Positions 15,024 to 22,289 of a DNA stretch of 35,442 bases are shown piece by piece. The position numbers and the translations under genes are program-made. The notes below the pieces were generated by a model that did no database searches, had not been told where the DNA came from, and saw nothing but the letters and a program-made list of their open reading frames with translations. The stretch covers positions 1 through 35,442 of the forward strand of contig JAUYMX010000191.1 of NCBI GenBank assembly GCA_030699345.1. Reading direction: 5' to 3'. This stretch comes from Methylococcaceae bacterium (GTDB lineage Bacteria; Pseudomonadota; Gammaproteobacteria; Methylococcales; Methylomonadaceae). How positions within the stretch are numbered: the first letter of the stretch is position 1; every line of letters begins with the position of its first letter.

Positions 15024-15701
15024 TTAGTCAGCGGCAAAGCAATAGAAATAGCCGGCACCGCCGGTGCTTACCAAATTGTCCTGACTGCAGCCTTTGCTGG
15101 CATGGGTCGAATTCCAGGATACGTTGCCGCCGGTGGCGCCGCGATTGGTACGATCAGAGTGACCAAGCTGAACGGTACCATCGCCGCTGCTCGTGTAATT
15201 CTTGCAGGTATGATCGGCCGCGTCAGTGTAAGCTCTGCCGTCTGGTTTTGAGCCGGTGATGACGTCGTGCTGGTTAGGTGTAGCGCCAACGCCGTTGATC
15301 TGCGCGCCCTTTTCGGTAAGGTTGGTGGTGCGATGGACGTTGTTGCCGAGCTGGCCGAGTTCCACAGTGTCGCCGTGCAGATGGGCCACGTCGTTGGCCA
15401 CGATGGCACCGTTGGCATTGGCCCACGGTCCATTGCCGATGCGGTCGCGCGCGTTGACGGCGGGATGGTCGCCTTCAGCCTGAGTGCTCAGATAAGCTCG
15501 CCAAGTCCGGTTGCCCGCACTAACGCTGCTGGCCAGTTTCTGGCAATGAGCATCGGCACCGGCGAGGCCGCCTAAGTCGGCTCCCTTGCCGAGGCCCGTG
15601 CTGGTTACGAAGAAGCCCAGCGGGGGCTTAGGCGGTTCTTCTGCGAAGGCAGCGGTGGCGCTCAAAACGAGCAGACCGGCAAGCAAGCTACTTTTTTTCA
15701 T
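15024..15701 (-). CDS. Secreted lectin-like protein (DUF1554/C-type-lectin-like)
   Basis: The 225-residue protein has a signal peptide (MKKSSLLAGLL to AFA-E) and a mature domain with the blocks FFVTSTGLGKGADLGGLAGADAHC, TWRAYLST, NARDRIGNGPW, GATPNQHDVITGS and a C-terminal Cys-containing GYFYCFA. This block order occurs in secreted proteins labelled lectin or DUF1554, with an endostatin/C-type-lectin-like fold. Four Cys suggest two disulfides, consistent with export. Ligand unknown. Local G+C is visibly higher than in neighbouring genes. It is flanked by gaps of 270 and 245 bp and has its own hairpin terminator. Confidence 0.75.
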   Translation of the reverse strand: MKKSSLLAGLLVLSATAAFAEEPPKPPLGFFVTSTGLGKGADLGGLAGADAHCQKLASSVSAGNRTWRAYLSTQAEGDHPAVNARDRIGNGPWANANGAIVANDVAHLHGDTVELGQLGNNVHRTTNLTEKGAQINGVGATPNQHDVITGSKPDGRAYTDAADHTCKNYTSSGDGTVQLGHSDRTNRGATGGNVSWNSTHASKGCSQDNLVSTGGAGYFYCFAAD

Positions 15702-15946
15702 TCATTTTCTCTCATCTAGGGTTTAACAAAACGGATTTGTCGAGCAAGCTCGAACCCCAATAATCAGCATTTATCGTGCCGCGAGAAATCGAGTGATAAT
15801 TCTAATGTTGAAGTGAATTGCTAATCACTAAGTGTTGCTCTAAGGACATAATCTGCTGATGTCCTGTTGGCACAGAAGCATGAGGTGGTAATGACTATCT
15901 CTATCAGGTTGGCCGACTTTACTATTCGTATTGAGGCAAATGCCCT

Positions 15947-16372
15947 TCACATCACTAAAAAAGTAGACAGGTAAACAATCCCCGCCGCGGTAGAAACCAA
16001 GCTCAATTTATTGCTTAAGGTCAATGACACCCAATAGGCTGCACATTGGCTTTTTCGGCGTTGCCAAGCGTGCTGCACAGATTGAACAATCTGTTTGTAA
16101 AGACGCGGCAGAACGCGCCATAACCAACACATCAACAAACTGGCGATCAGCATCAGAATATAAAAAGTGACAACCTGACTGCCATGACGGGACGTATGAA
16201 ATAAATGCTCTACGCTGTGCTCGATCCCCAGCTCGAACCATTCGTACATAATATGGATGACTTCGAAAAGCAGATGTAAAATGTTGAAGAACAAATCAAT
16301 CACCACGTCATACATGGCAATAGACAAAGCAATTAGCGCCACACTAACCAAATCAAGATGTTCTTTAATCAT
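15947..16372 (-). CDS. Hypothetical membrane protein, 141 aa
   Basis: The protein has an acidic, aromatic-rich hydrophobic first half (about residues 7-50, including DLFFNILHLLFEVIHIMYEWFELG), a second helix around 66-88 and a C-terminal hydrophobic end. A basic stretch (QHAWQRRKSQ) lies between them. I do not recognise the family. Neighbouring gaps of about 245 bp on both sides contain no visible gene. The ribosome binding site is weak. Confidence 0.55.
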   Translation of the reverse strand: MIKEHLDLVSVALIALSIAMYDVVIDLFFNILHLLFEVIHIMYEWFELGIEHSVEHLFHTSRHGSQVVTFYILMLIASLLMCWLWRVLPRLYKQIVQSVQHAWQRRKSQCAAYWVSLTLSNKLSLVSTAAGIVYLSTFLVM

Positions 16373-16617
16373 GGCATTACCATAAGGTTTAGCTTTAGAA
16401 GATGTCTATTATCAAAGCTGCACAAAATAAGCATTTTCTTCGCCGCTCCAAACCACCAAGCTTTGATTTTTAATAGAAATTTGGTCGGCATACCAAGCGT
16501 AATCCTTGATAAATTGACGGTTAAATCATCTTACCGGCTTAAGCTTTCGTAAACCTTTCAACGAATAATTGAATTTTGTCGATGTGGTGGCGAGGATTGG
16601 CACCAAGATTTTGAGCA

Positions 16618-17280
16618 TTAAGCTAATCGCAACTCACTAATGTATTTAAGATATTCATCATCGGTCTGGTTGATGATTTCCCAGGCTCTCTTATATGCCC
16701 CGCCGGGTAATTGCCCATCAACAGCAATAACTTCCTTAAGCTCTTCAGTTAACCCTAACTGCAAATACACGGCTTTTTCCAGCGCCAACAGGTGCAGATG
16801 ATTTAATACCCGCTTATTTTCGTCCTGATGCTCAGACAGTAAAATTGATTCCGATGGCAAGTGCTCGTCCAAAAATTTATGTAGAATTTCGTGGAACAGT
16901 ACGCTGACTTTATATTGCAGTGATACAGGTGTCGCAGTAAAGCTAGCAAGGGCATAGCGCATATTTACCACTGCCCCCAGAAATGAATCAGAGGGCACAT
17001 CGCAAAGCGTCAGATGCGCACTAATTTGCGTCTGAGAAAATGCTTTGCCGGTAATCTTTTCGACCTCCGTTAACAGTTTTGGACCGAGTGCTTGCCACTG
17101 CCGCTCAAACTCATGCATGCGGTTTTTTAAATCCACTTGCCACTCTTCCTTTATCTCAGAGCTACGAAATACACTGCAAATGTAATCGGCGGACTCGCTA
17201 TAGGATATTTCAACAGCAGGTGCAGCAGCTTTGGCGGCACTCATATAAAACAGCAATGTTAATGCCAGTAATGATTTCAT
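16618..17280 (-). CDS. Secreted putative zinc metallopeptidase (HExxH)
   Basis: The 220-residue protein has a signal peptide (MKSLLALTLLFYMSAAKA-A) and a HExxH motif at residues 130-134 (LFHEILHKFLDEH), with a possible third ligand in EH at 139-140 or the later SEHQDE. The remainder is mostly helical. I do not recognise the family and the motif alone does not prove catalysis. It starts 45 bp after the signal peptidase gene on the same strand and might be cotranscribed. No clear ribosome binding site is seen. Confidence 0.6.
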   Translation of the reverse strand: MKSLLALTLLFYMSAAKAAAPAVEISYSESADYICSVFRSSEIKEEWQVDLKNRMHEFERQWQALGPKLLTEVEKITGKAFSQTQISAHLTLCDVPSDSFLGAVVNMRYALASFTATPVSLQYKVSVLFHEILHKFLDEHLPSESILLSEHQDENKRVLNHLHLLALEKAVYLQLGLTEELKEVIAVDGQLPGGAYKRAWEIINQTDDEYLKYISELRLA

Positions 17281-17325
17281 TTATGTAGATTAGATTTTGT
17301 ATGTAATTGCTGGAATGGATTGATC

Positions 17326-18234
17326 TTAATCAACTATGTTGCCAAGCCGCTCCCAGCGTATGTCTGCTTGAGGCTGCTTTGAAAACCATATTTGCCGCGC
17401 CTTGCCGACGATGTCAGAAAGCGGTACGGTGCAGAACACACGCGAGTCGGTACTCGTGTTGCGGTTGTCACCCAATACAAATGCCTGCCCCGGCGGTATG
17501 GTTATATCGACATCAGTAGATTGCTTATCGGTGTTTGTCCACTGTACCTGCCATTGCTGGTCTTCGATGGCTTCGTTGACCAGAATGCCCGACGCGCTTG
17601 CCTCTTCATTTAACGTTAAAGGCTTATCGTTAACCTGGACGGCATGCCCTGAAATATGCACTCGATCGCCGGGCAGCGCGATAACGCGCTTGATGTAGTT
17701 GAGGGTACGGTTATTGGGATAGACGAAAATTGCGATGTCACCTCGCTTAACCGCCCCTTTGCAGCCGGGACAGTTGTAGCGCATGTCGGCGAACAACACA
17801 TCACCTTTCAGAATGCCGGGTTCCATGCTGTTTGAGGGAATATAGAAGGATTGGACTTGATGCTCCCGGACGTAATCGACCAAGAACAGTTGCGCCAGAC
17901 AAGCCAGCAGCCAGACTACGGCATAGACACCGCTAATCTGCCATCCAGATTGCACATAGTCTTGTTTACGCCGGGCCGTGCGCCATGCGTCAATCATGCC
18001 GAAGAGCCAGATTGACAGTGTCACCGCCAAACTAACTAATAATGAAGGCAGCATCCAGCCACCGGATAAATACAGAGCAATGAACACTAAGCCCGGAATG
18101 CTGAGCACAGCAAAAGTAATAAACAACCAGATCGCTTTATTTGCTTCGCCGTTGTATAGCTGACCAAAGCCCGGCAGCACAAAGGACATCGTCAATGCCA
18201 GCCAGGGTTTGCGGGGATGGTTTAGGGTTTGCAT
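17326..18234 (-). CDS. lepB: Signal peptidase I with N-terminal TM2-like domain
   Basis: Residues 125-302 form a type I signal peptidase: catalytic Ser136 in IPSNSMEPGIL, Lys182 in NYIKRVIALPGDR, and the box VLGDNRNTSTDSR. The first ~90 residues are unusual: a TM2-like unit (SFVLPGFGQLYNGEANKA then two helices) and a further helix pair precede the usual membrane anchor. A CPGCKG pair lies inside the catalytic domain. The enzyme would cut signal peptides on the periplasmic face. The gene is third in an operon after an ECF sigma factor and a small membrane protein, with a strong ribosome binding site (AAGGAG), so it may be a dedicated peptidase rather than the housekeeping one. Confidence 0.9.
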   Translation of the reverse strand: MQTLNHPRKPWLALTMSFVLPGFGQLYNGEANKAIWLFITFAVLSIPGLVFIALYLSGGWMLPSLLVSLAVTLSIWLFGMIDAWRTARRKQDYVQSGWQISGVYAVVWLLACLAQLFLVDYVREHQVQSFYIPSNSMEPGILKGDVLFADMRYNCPGCKGAVKRGDIAIFVYPNNRTLNYIKRVIALPGDRVHISGHAVQVNDKPLTLNEEASASGILVNEAIEDQQWQVQWTNTDKQSTDVDITIPPGQAFVLGDNRNTSTDSRVFCTVPLSDIVGKARQIWFSKQPQADIRWERLGNIVD

Positions 18235-18257
18235 AAATAATCTCCTTAAGTTGTTTT

Positions 18258-18482
18258 TTAATAAGCGACGGTGGCTGTCCAGATGCCAAAAATAAATGAA
18301 AACAATTCGATAATGCCTACTGTCACAGCGCCGATCATGGCCAGCGATTGCAGTCGGTCTCGCCAGGTTTGTCGGGGCGCTGGCTGCGGCAATCGATTAA
18401 TTTCACGCATCACGCGTTCGGTAAAGTCATCAGGTACTTGCAGCAAGCCCGATGTCAGCAAATTATCCAAATCTTTATTCAT
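18258..18482 (-). CDS. Small membrane protein, possible anti-sigma partner
   Basis: The track's start at 18572 lies deep inside the sigma gene. The realistic starts are ATG 18482 or 18485, both overlapping the sigma stop and served by GGAG inside the sigma gene. The ~75-residue protein has a soluble N-terminal part (DLDNLLTSGLLQVPDDFTERVM), a Pro-rich linker and one transmembrane helix near the C-terminus. Overlap with an ECF sigma gene and a single membrane span suggest an anti-sigma or sigma-tethering role. It lacks a recognisable anti-sigma domain and is very short, so this is inference from position. Confidence 0.7.
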   Translation of the reverse strand: MNKDLDNLLTSGLLQVPDDFTERVMREINRLPQPAPRQTWRDRLQSLAMIGAVTVGIIELFSFIFGIWTATVAY

Positions 18483-19020
18483 CATGTTTCTCCAATAGTT
18501 GACGCAGGCGTTGCTTGGCTCGGTGCAAACGGACTTTAATCGCGCCGGTACTGCAGCCTTCAATACGGGCAACGGCTGCCAGATCCAGTTCCTGAAAATA
18601 AGCTAACGCGAGAGCGCTGCGGTCTGTCACGGGTAAAGCGTACAGGGCGGCTCGCAGGCGTTGCCGTTGTTGGTTTTGATTAAGCACATCAGCAGGTTGC
18701 ATGCCGTCACAAACGAAATTCGGCAAGCTTTCATCGCTTGCTACTTCGCGTTTACTGGACGCCCGTTCGAGTTCATGCAAGGCAAGATTGCGGGCAATGG
18801 TAAACAGCCAGGTGGAAAATTCGGCGCGCGTAGGATCGTAATCATCTAGCCGTTTCCAGGCGCGCAGGAAAGTCTCTTGGGCAATATCTTCAGCCAAACT
18901 TTGCGTTAATCCCATGCGTCCCAGGTAACCAAATAAAGGCTGCTGGAATTGTTGAACCACCAGAGTAAAGGCCGACCGGTCTCCATTTTTAATGCGTTTT
19001 AGAATAGCGTTAATGTCCAC
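18475..19020 (-). CDS. ECF-type RNA polymerase sigma factor
   Basis: The 181-residue protein has sigma region 2 (FGYLGRMGLTQSLAEDIAQE, then TFLRAWKRLDDYD and FSTWLFTIARNLA) and region 4 (LPVTDRSALALAYFQELDLA, then GCSTGAIKVRLHRAKQRLRQ). It lacks regions 1 and 3, as in extracytoplasmic-function sigma factors. Its last bases overlap the start of the small membrane protein gene, and a signal peptidase I gene follows. The operon suggests control of an export or envelope function. No autoregulatory promoter could be identified upstream. Confidence 0.93.
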   Translation of the reverse strand: MDINAILKRIKNGDRSAFTLVVQQFQQPLFGYLGRMGLTQSLAEDIAQETFLRAWKRLDDYDPTRAEFSTWLFTIARNLALHELERASSKREVASDESLPNFVCDGMQPADVLNQNQQRQRLRAALYALPVTDRSALALAYFQELDLAAVARIEGCSTGAIKVRLHRAKQRLRQLLEKHDE

Positions 19021-19219
19021 ATGACGGTTCCGTGTTGGGTTGTGGAGTTATACCGGTGAATCGGCAAAAGGTTACAGAGATTCCTGCCGTAATGGTTGCA
19101 GGTTAATTTGAAAGCTTGGTTGAATGGGAGGAATCGAAAGTAGCAGGCTGCCGGTTTGGAGGGATATTAAAAAATTTAGCTCAACATTCACCTGCGGGTT
19201 AGGTGAATCTTTACGGCAC

Positions 19220-19490
19220 TTAAGCAAGCCGTTCAACAGCAATTGGATAGGCAGCGCTGCCCGTTTTCTCAAAATTAGTGAAGTTTTCTATCGTTTTTTT
19301 GGCAATTTCACTAAGTGCCTCATACGTAAAAAAGGCCTGATGCCCGGTAATTAACACATGCGGGAATCAGCGTATTGGAAAGATCGCAGAAAACAGACTG
19401 TCCTCTTCTTCGTATACATCAAGACCAAGACTGCCAATCACCCCAAGACTTTAAACTCGAACACTTCCCGATCGGTTGGCGCACTGCAAT
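19220..19490 (-). pseudogene. Decayed C-terminal fragment of D-lactate dehydrogenase (LdhA family)
   Basis: On the minus strand one frame gives FPHVLITGHQAFFTYEALSE and then IAKKTIENFTNFEKTG, ending at TAA 19220. This is the C-terminal block of fermentative D-lactate dehydrogenases. Just upstream the pieces IGSLGLDVYEEEDSLF and APTDREVFE match the preceding family blocks, but they are interrupted by stops, shifts and a deletion. The N-terminal two thirds are missing. None of the ORF-track entries here corresponds to the ancestral frame. The intact enzyme reduces pyruvate to D-lactate with NADH. Confidence 0.75.
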
Positions 19491-19569
19491 TAGGCAAGAT
19501 GCACTACCGGCTTGAATTGGATGAAGATTTTGTATGGTTGGAAGCGGAGATTGGCAACGGATAGAGTCC

Positions 19570-19801
19570 TCAGGCCAGACTCTGAGTGTGTAGGAGGTGC
19601 ATCGGTCGCGATTGATGCGCTTCACTGTGTTCAGCACATCCTAAACTCGGGGTAACCTTGCCATCAGTTCTGACTGAAAGTAATGGATAGAACAGCAAAT
19701 AGGGTAGCAGAAATTTAAGTTTACTCTGACCCCAGTTATTTCCAGTTATTTTAACCTCGAACTCGATTTTCATATTGGACTCGGACGGGCCTGTCTTTTA
19801 C
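19570..19801 (-). pseudogene. Probable disrupted integron cassette gene
   Basis: Immediately after the attC site at 19802-19870 (minus-strand order) ATG 19773 opens MKIEFEVKITG. The frame then runs into GTCAGAGTAAACTTAAA, a sequence I associate with a dispersed repeat (TTAAGTTTACTCTGACCCC on the plus strand), beside a direct duplication of CCAGTTATTT. The first ~11 residues may be the start of a third cassette gene cut off by the repeat. The remaining 67-residue track ORF does not look like a protein. Confidence 0.35.
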
Positions 19802-19870
19802 ACATAACGTGGAGGTCACCGGCGCTGCGCGGCTTTATCGTGCAGCGTCCGGTGGACCGTAGGGTTGTGC
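19802..19870 (-). repeat. Integron attC site (short)
   Basis: Read on the minus strand: GCACAAC, CCTACGGTCCACCGGACGCTGC, an 11-nt spacer, GCAGCGCCGGTGACC, then GTTATGT. The inner arms pair with small bulges (GGTC-CACCGG-CGCTGC) and the ends form the R''/R' boxes (RYYYAAC-like and GTTRRRY-like). The length of 69 bp is in the known attC range. It directly follows the stop of the cassette gene at 19872. Confidence 0.75.
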
Positions 19871-19871
19871 G

Positions 19872-20508
19872 TCATGGCTTCGCTCCGCAGAGACTGTCGA
19901 ACTTACGTACAAATGCGGATTGGGTTGCGCTATCTGTTAAGAGAGCGGATTTGTAGGACTCGACGTATTCAAGCAGACCGGTCTGGAAGTTGTCTCGATA
20001 AAGGATGCGGTCTGTGACATTGGCGATGGCGTTTGAGCTCTTAGCCCACACCTTCCAGCCATTCTTTGTTTGTGCTTCATGCAGCAGTCCGCACCTTACG
20101 CCCTCATAAAAGTCGAGTGCGGATGGTTCACTAAATGTGCCGGCAAACGGTTTTCGATTATACAAGAACGCGATGAAGATAGATTTGCTCGATGAATACT
20201 CGAACGGCCCCAGCCTTTCGCCGTTGCGTTTGAACCGATACGTAAGCCCCTGTGCTGTGGACTCAAGAAATTCAATCAATGTGCATTGAATTGCGGCGAT
20301 TGAAAAAACCTTCACCCTGGTAGGTTCCGTTGTCCTGAAGAATCTTGATTGGATCAAGATAGCGAAGCGCCAAGCGAGGGCGGAAATATTCCTCGAATGC
20401 GGCTTCCCATACGGACGGATCGGCGTCTGCGACAAGGGCTCCCCTAAACGCGAGCCAGTCGCCTTCAGTCTTCGATCCAGCAATTAGCGTCTCAGATGTA
20501 CGGGTCAT
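19872..20508 (-). pseudogene. Integron cassette protein of unknown function, one frameshift
   Basis: ATG 20508 starts MTRTSETLIAGSKTEGDWLA and the frame runs to GTYQGEGFF before failing. The continuation lies one frame away: SIAAIQCTLIEFLESTAQG through YEGVRCGLLHEAQTKNGW to the TGA at 19872. Removing one A from the run of six A at 20303-20308 joins them into one ~211-residue protein (GEGFSIAAIQ). The defect is therefore a single homopolymer indel, real or an assembly error. The protein is probably cytosolic and I do not recognise a catalytic motif; VRCGLLHEA recalls HEPN-like or AbiV-type RxxxxH stretches, but this is weak. Starting right after one attC and ending at another makes it a bona fide cassette. 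Confidence 0.75.
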
Positions 20509-20511
20509 GAC

Positions 20512-20622
20512 GCACAACGTTTGAGCTAACCGGCATTTTGAGGTATGCGGCGGTTGGGCGAGAATGAAATGAAGCCCAACCGCCGCATGCCGCAAAATGT
20601 CCGGTTGAGCGAATTGTTAGGC
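20512..20622 (-). repeat. Integron attC site (canonical, 111 bp)
   Basis: Read on the minus strand: GCCTAAC at 20622-20616, then AATTCGCTCAACC, a long nearly perfect stem (CGGCGGTTGGGC with GCCCAACCGCCG), then GGTTAGCTCAAAC and GTTGTGC ending at 20512. This is the classical attC layout (R'', L'', imperfect palindrome, L', R'). It lies between the stop of the VOC gene and the start of the next cassette gene, as expected. Confidence 0.92.
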
Positions 20623-20638
20623 CGCACTGCGCTAGCGT

Positions 20639-21034
20639 CTACTCGGCTTCCTTGCACACAGCTTCTATGCGGTGTCCCTCTGGGTCCAAAACGAAAGCGG
20701 CAAAGTAGTTGTCCCCATAATCGGGTCGAAGTCCCGGCGCTCCGTTGTCTTTACCGCCGGTAGCTATAGCAGCTGCGTGAAAGTCCTGTACTGCAGCCCT
20801 TGTCTTTGCTGCAAACGCTATGTGAAAGCCAGGGATGACTGGTATGTCTTGCGATACTTGTTTGATTGCAAGATTGTCGCCAGAGCCTGGAAGGCCGTAA
20901 CCGACTGCTTGCTCCTCTTCACCTGGTCGAAGATCAGTCCAGACCCGGACATAGCCTAGTGGCTCCATTACAGCATCGTAGAAACGGGCTGCCTGTTCGA
21001 TGTCTTTAGCGCCAATGGATAGATGGTGAAGCAT
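20639..21034 (-). CDS. VOC (glyoxalase/dioxygenase) family protein in an integron cassette
   Basis: The 131-residue protein has the VOC fold signature: MLHHLSIGAKDIEQAARFYDAV at the N-terminus with an early His ligand, GFHIAFAAKTRAAVQDFH in the second half, and the C-terminal DPEGHRIEAVCK with a Glu ligand. Members include glyoxalase I and antibiotic-resistance proteins; the substrate here is unknown. The gene is bounded by attC-type sites on both sides and so is a mobile cassette. VOC proteins are frequent cargo of chromosomal integrons. A promoter in the preceding sequence was not found. Confidence 0.9.
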   Translation of the reverse strand: MLHHLSIGAKDIEQAARFYDAVMEPLGYVRVWTDLRPGEEEQAVGYGLPGSGDNLAIKQVSQDIPVIPGFHIAFAAKTRAAVQDFHAAAIATGGKDNGAPGLRPDYGDNYFAAFVLDPEGHRIEAVCKEAE

Positions 21035-21070
21035 GTATTTTGGTGGAAGAGTGTGGGCCGAAATTGTGCG

Positions 21071-21156
21071 GCCTAACTATTGATTATCAAGCAAATCTGC
21101 CTGGACAAGTCGATATTACCCGTCTTTTCGGGCACTTTTGCTTTGATAATTAGAAA
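21071..21156 (-). repeat. Probable third attC-type site upstream of the VOC cassette
   Basis: On the minus strand the sequence ends CAATAGTTAGGC (GTTAGGC, R' box, at 21077-21071). An imperfect inverted repeat precedes it: TTATCAAAGCAAA pairs with TTTGCTTGATAA. The R'' box is poor (TTCTAAT). It marks the left edge of the first visible cassette and could be a degenerate attC. No integrase gene is seen between here and the next gene; the gap up to 21361 holds no ORF. Confidence 0.55.
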
Positions 21157-21361
21157 ACCGCGCATAGTTGCCTCGATAACTTAATATTAACCGTAAAATC
21201 AGGCGAATTTGCCTGCACATTTAATTTGCGCCTCACTATAGCCGGTAACATTTCTATGTCAAGCAAGCGCTAGCCAAGTAGGGTATGCATTTACGCACAG
21301 GGGCTTCGGCAGGATTAGCCAATCAGAGACGATGCATGGCGGTAGCGCGTTGCTTGGCCTA

Positions 21362-22090
21362 TCAATCCAGCCGATTTTCAATAATCAACAGCCACGGCCT
21401 AGCGCTGGTAAATTGCAGGTAGCCTTCCGGGGATAAGGTCAGGATGGTTTTTGAGACGGAATTGCGGACATTGCCGCCGATGGCTTGCAAGGTTTGGCCT
21501 GTGGTTTCCACGACTATATCGCAATGCAGCTTTGCTTTGAGTGAATCCGGGAGCTCTTCTATCGCTTCTGTGGGCGCGTCTTCGCCCCGGTTGGCACAGA
21601 TTAAATCCCCCGGTTTAGGTTTGTATTCCTGAATGGTATGGGGGATCAAGGGCGCGCCAGGGTTGTGGGCATTGGCAAGAAAATGATTTAGGTAAGATTG
21701 GTGGGCAATGGCCCGTGGGAACAGGGTTTCTGAGACACCGGCCGCCTGCATGATCCAACCGATGAAAGCGGCGGACCAAGGCTGGTTGCAGTCGTTGCCC
21801 GACAGCCAGTACTCGCCGACCGCGCTCCAATACTGGTTGATTCGGTCGCTGTGGCTGGCATCGGCATCCTCCCAAATCCCGACATGGGGAATGCTTTCCT
21901 CGTTCCCGTCGATCACGACTTTCTGCTGGCCGAAGAATATCCATTCATCTATCGCGGCCTTTACGATCTTATATTTCCAAGAATTGACAGGCATAGATGA
22001 CAAACTGTCGGCACCGGGTTGTTTCTGCGGTGCCGCGCTACAAGCGACTAAGACAAGAAACAAAAGGATAAGCAGAGGTTTGACTATCAT
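21362..22090 (-). CDS. DUF2272-type lipoprotein, probable NlpC/P60-like fold
   Basis: I choose ATG 22090 (MIVKPLLILLFLVLVACS), which gives a lipoprotein signal with lipobox LVAC; the track's 22192 start is too early. The 242-residue protein contains NDCNQPWSAAFIGWIMQAAGV, the hallmark of DUF2272, a family placed near CHAP/NlpC-P60 amidases. The block KPKPGDLICANRG and the later LHCDIVVETTGQTLQAIGGN supply a plausible Cys/Ser-His arrangement. A role in cell-wall hydrolysis or modification is therefore possible but unproved. The following minus-strand gene upstream (22290) is also a secreted protein with a candidate Cys-His-Asp triad. Confidence 0.75.
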   Translation of the reverse strand: MIVKPLLILLFLVLVACSAAPQKQPGADSLSSMPVNSWKYKIVKAAIDEWIFFGQQKVVIDGNEESIPHVGIWEDADASHSDRINQYWSAVGEYWLSGNDCNQPWSAAFIGWIMQAAGVSETLFPRAIAHQSYLNHFLANAHNPGAPLIPHTIQEYKPKPGDLICANRGEDAPTEAIEELPDSLKAKLHCDIVVETTGQTLQAIGGNVRNSVSKTILTLSPEGYLQFTSARPWLLIIENRLD

Positions 22091-22289
22091 TATTGAGGCT
22101 TGGGTATTGTAAAAATTAAAGTAACTATTCAGCGAGTCCTTTGGAGGGCAGAAGCAAAATACCGCATTACCGGGTGGGAGCGACGCTCTCACAAGACACT
22201 TTCACAGCAATCAACTGATGCTGAATAGTTACAAATTAAATTCAGTTGGCGACATAAGCCCCTGTGGATTAAAGCTTGGCAGCTTTACG

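Noticed and set aside
18475-19020. The ECF sigma factor as the factor reading the four-copy promoter class
   Set aside because: The -10 boxes look like the sigma70 type (TAnnnT) and the motif is not a typical GAAC-type ECF -35; no motif copy was found before the sigma operon itself.
19358-19564. Plus-strand 68-residue ORF ending MHYRLELDEDFVWLEAEIGNG
   Set aside because: Most of it is antisense to the readable ldhA remnant; the last 20 codons look protein-like but are too short to assign.
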